DNA of 6,046 nt, taken from positions 1 to 6,046 of the forward strand of contig JASHSH010000140.1 in NCBI GenBank assembly GCA_030040955.1, given 5' to 3'. Below, one piece after another: positions 5,327-6,046 of the stretch (positions within the stretch are counted from its first letter, which is position 1; every line of letters starts with the position of its first letter). The stretch comes from Rhodospirillales bacterium. Its GTDB lineage: Bacteria > Pseudomonadota > Alphaproteobacteria > Rhodospirillales > Magnetospirillaceae. Below the pieces are notes generated by a model, which was not told the DNA's origin, did not search any database, and was given only the letters and a program-made list of their open reading frames with translations. The position numbers and the translations under genes were made by a program.

Positions 5327-5848
5327 ATGGGGACGCGCGTCTCCGCTGCCCGGCCGAAGAAGAAGCCCGCCCCGGCGCGTAAGCCGGCGCGGGCCAGGAA
5401 GCGCGAGGTCGCCGCCGCGCCGGTCAGCAAGCGCGAACCCGTCCCCGTCGTCTACGTCGCGCGCAGCGAGACGCTCGCCGACTGGGCGTCCGATGTCGGG
5501 CTCGGCAAGAACATCTACCGCGTCGGCGTGGCCACCGATCCGGACAAGGCGCTGGCCGAGCTGAATGCCGGGGTGTGCGGCGTCAAGGACTGGACGATGG
5601 TGGGCACCGGCGAGGCCGCCGGCCTGACCGAGGAGGCCGCGGTCGAGCGCCTGGCCCGCAAGGAGAAGATGATCGACCCGAATTTCTACCCCCGCCTGCG
5701 CAGCACGCGGGGCGTGTTCAAGGTGAAGATGGAGAATGTGGAGAACCATTTCCTGGTGAAGAAGGCGCTCGAAGGGAGCGATCCGGGATTGGTCAAGATC
5801 AAGCCGGCCGACATCGCCACCTACCTGGTCATCAACGCGACCCGGTGA
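5327..5848 (+). CDS. Uncharacterised 173-residue protein with a basic Lys/Arg/Ala/Pro tail, in the ribosomal operon
   Basis: I cannot name this protein. Residues 4-37 are a disordered-looking basic tail with repeated K/R and A/P (PKKKPAPARKPARARKRE), like histone H1-type or ribosomal tails that bind nucleic acid. From about 40 a globular domain starts with VVYVARS, then GKNIYRVGVATDPDKALAELN (60-80) and DWTMVG (88-93), a charged helix around 101-114, and GVFKVKMENVENHFLVKKAL (129-148). The order strand, strand with VGVATDP, helix, later VFKV and helix recalls the T5orf172/GIY-YIG nuclease fold, but the usual catalytic Arg after DP is absent, so this is only a structural guess. ATG 5327 lies 11 bases after the rpsI stop with no clear ribosome binding site, suggesting coupled translation; no later ATG keeps the domain. 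Cytoplasmic, with no membrane segment. The gene is likely real; its function is unknown. Confidence 0.85.
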   Translation: MGTRVSAARPKKKPAPARKPARARKREVAAAPVSKREPVPVVYVARSETLADWASDVGLGKNIYRVGVATDPDKALAELNAGVCGVKDWTMVGTGEAAGLTEEAAVERLARKEKMIDPNFYPRLRSTRGVFKVKMENVENHFLVKKALEGSDPGLVKIKPADIATYLVINATR

Positions 5849-5885
5849 TCGGGATGGCGGCGCGGCCTTGGCGGGAAGGCGGCGC

Positions 5886-6046
5886 ATGAACGACATCTCG
5901 ATCGGCATCCTCGGCGCGTCCGGCTATACCGGGGCCGAGCTGATTCGCATCCTGGCCGGACATTCGGTGTTCCGGCTGCGCCTGCTGACCGCCGAGCGCA
6001 GGGCCGGCCGGCCGGCCGCTTCGGTGCTGCCCCAGTTCACCGGGAT
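5886..6046 (+). CDS. argC: N-acetyl-gamma-glutamyl-phosphate reductase, 3' part beyond the window
   Basis: The first 53 residues are present. ArgC reduces N-acetyl-glutamyl-5-phosphate to the semialdehyde with NADPH, the third step of arginine synthesis. The visible part is the start of the Rossmann domain: IGILGASGYTGAELIRIL at 5-22 contains the GxxGxxG dinucleotide loop and the SGYTG sequence highly typical of ArgC, followed by LRLLTAERRAGRP, the usual second strand and turn. The catalytic Cys and His lie outside the window. ATG 5886 is preceded by a strong ribosome binding site, GGGAAGG (5873-5879), at 6 bases. It lies 37 bases after the 173-residue protein gene with no terminator between, so it is probably read with the ribosomal operon, an arrangement known in Alphaproteobacteria. 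Confidence 0.95.
   Translation, partial: MNDISIGILGASGYTGAELIRILAGHSVFRLRLLTAERRAGRPAASVLPQFTG

Noticed and set aside
5186..5908. Minus-strand open frame of about 240 residues opposite rpsI and the 173-residue gene
   Set aside because: It is antisense to well-supported genes, resembles no family, and its composition matches a complementary-strand shadow.

Overview
The window is very GC-rich, densely coded DNA, best explained as the chromosome of an alphaproteobacterium, probably of the Rhodospirillales or a relative. The clues are the order rplM-rpsI-(small gene)-argC, the N-terminally extended S9 protein typical of Alphaproteobacteria, and the strong G/C third-position bias. The exact taxon is inference. 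No tRNA, rRNA, insertion sequence, phage gene or CRISPR array was seen.

Layout. Bases 1-1192 (+) hold the 3' part of a gamma-glutamyltranspeptidase-like gene whose catalytic landmarks look eroded. Two bases later a class I/II PLP aminotransferase gene begins (1195-2340, +), probably in the same transcript. It converges on a small gene for a helical protein of unknown function (2347-2547, -); the two stop codons lie in one perfect 12-bp palindrome. A structured gap of about 220 bp follows, with a likely terminator for the next gene. That gene is a standalone tryptophan synthase beta subunit of the TrpB2 type (2765-4132, -), with no trpA in view.

A divergent intergenic region (4133-4369) separates trpB2 from the ribosomal operon. 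It contains a 14-bp palindrome, a 7+7 inverted repeat just upstream of a TTGACA promoter, and a strong hairpin in the predicted rplM leader. The operon continues rplM (L13), rpsI (S9), a 173-residue protein of unknown function with a Lys/Arg/Ala/Pro-rich tail, and the start of argC (arginine biosynthesis), which runs off the right edge. Gaps between these four genes are 4, 11 and 37 bases, so co-transcription is likely.

Functionally the window combines amino-acid metabolism (GGT-like protein, aminotransferase, TrpB2, ArgC) with two ribosomal proteins. Most of it is ordinary housekeeping sequence. The items most worth a second look are the degenerate GGT homologue, the uncharacterised 173-residue protein between rpsI and argC, and the structured regulatory region upstream of rplM. 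No convincing new multi-gene system was found.
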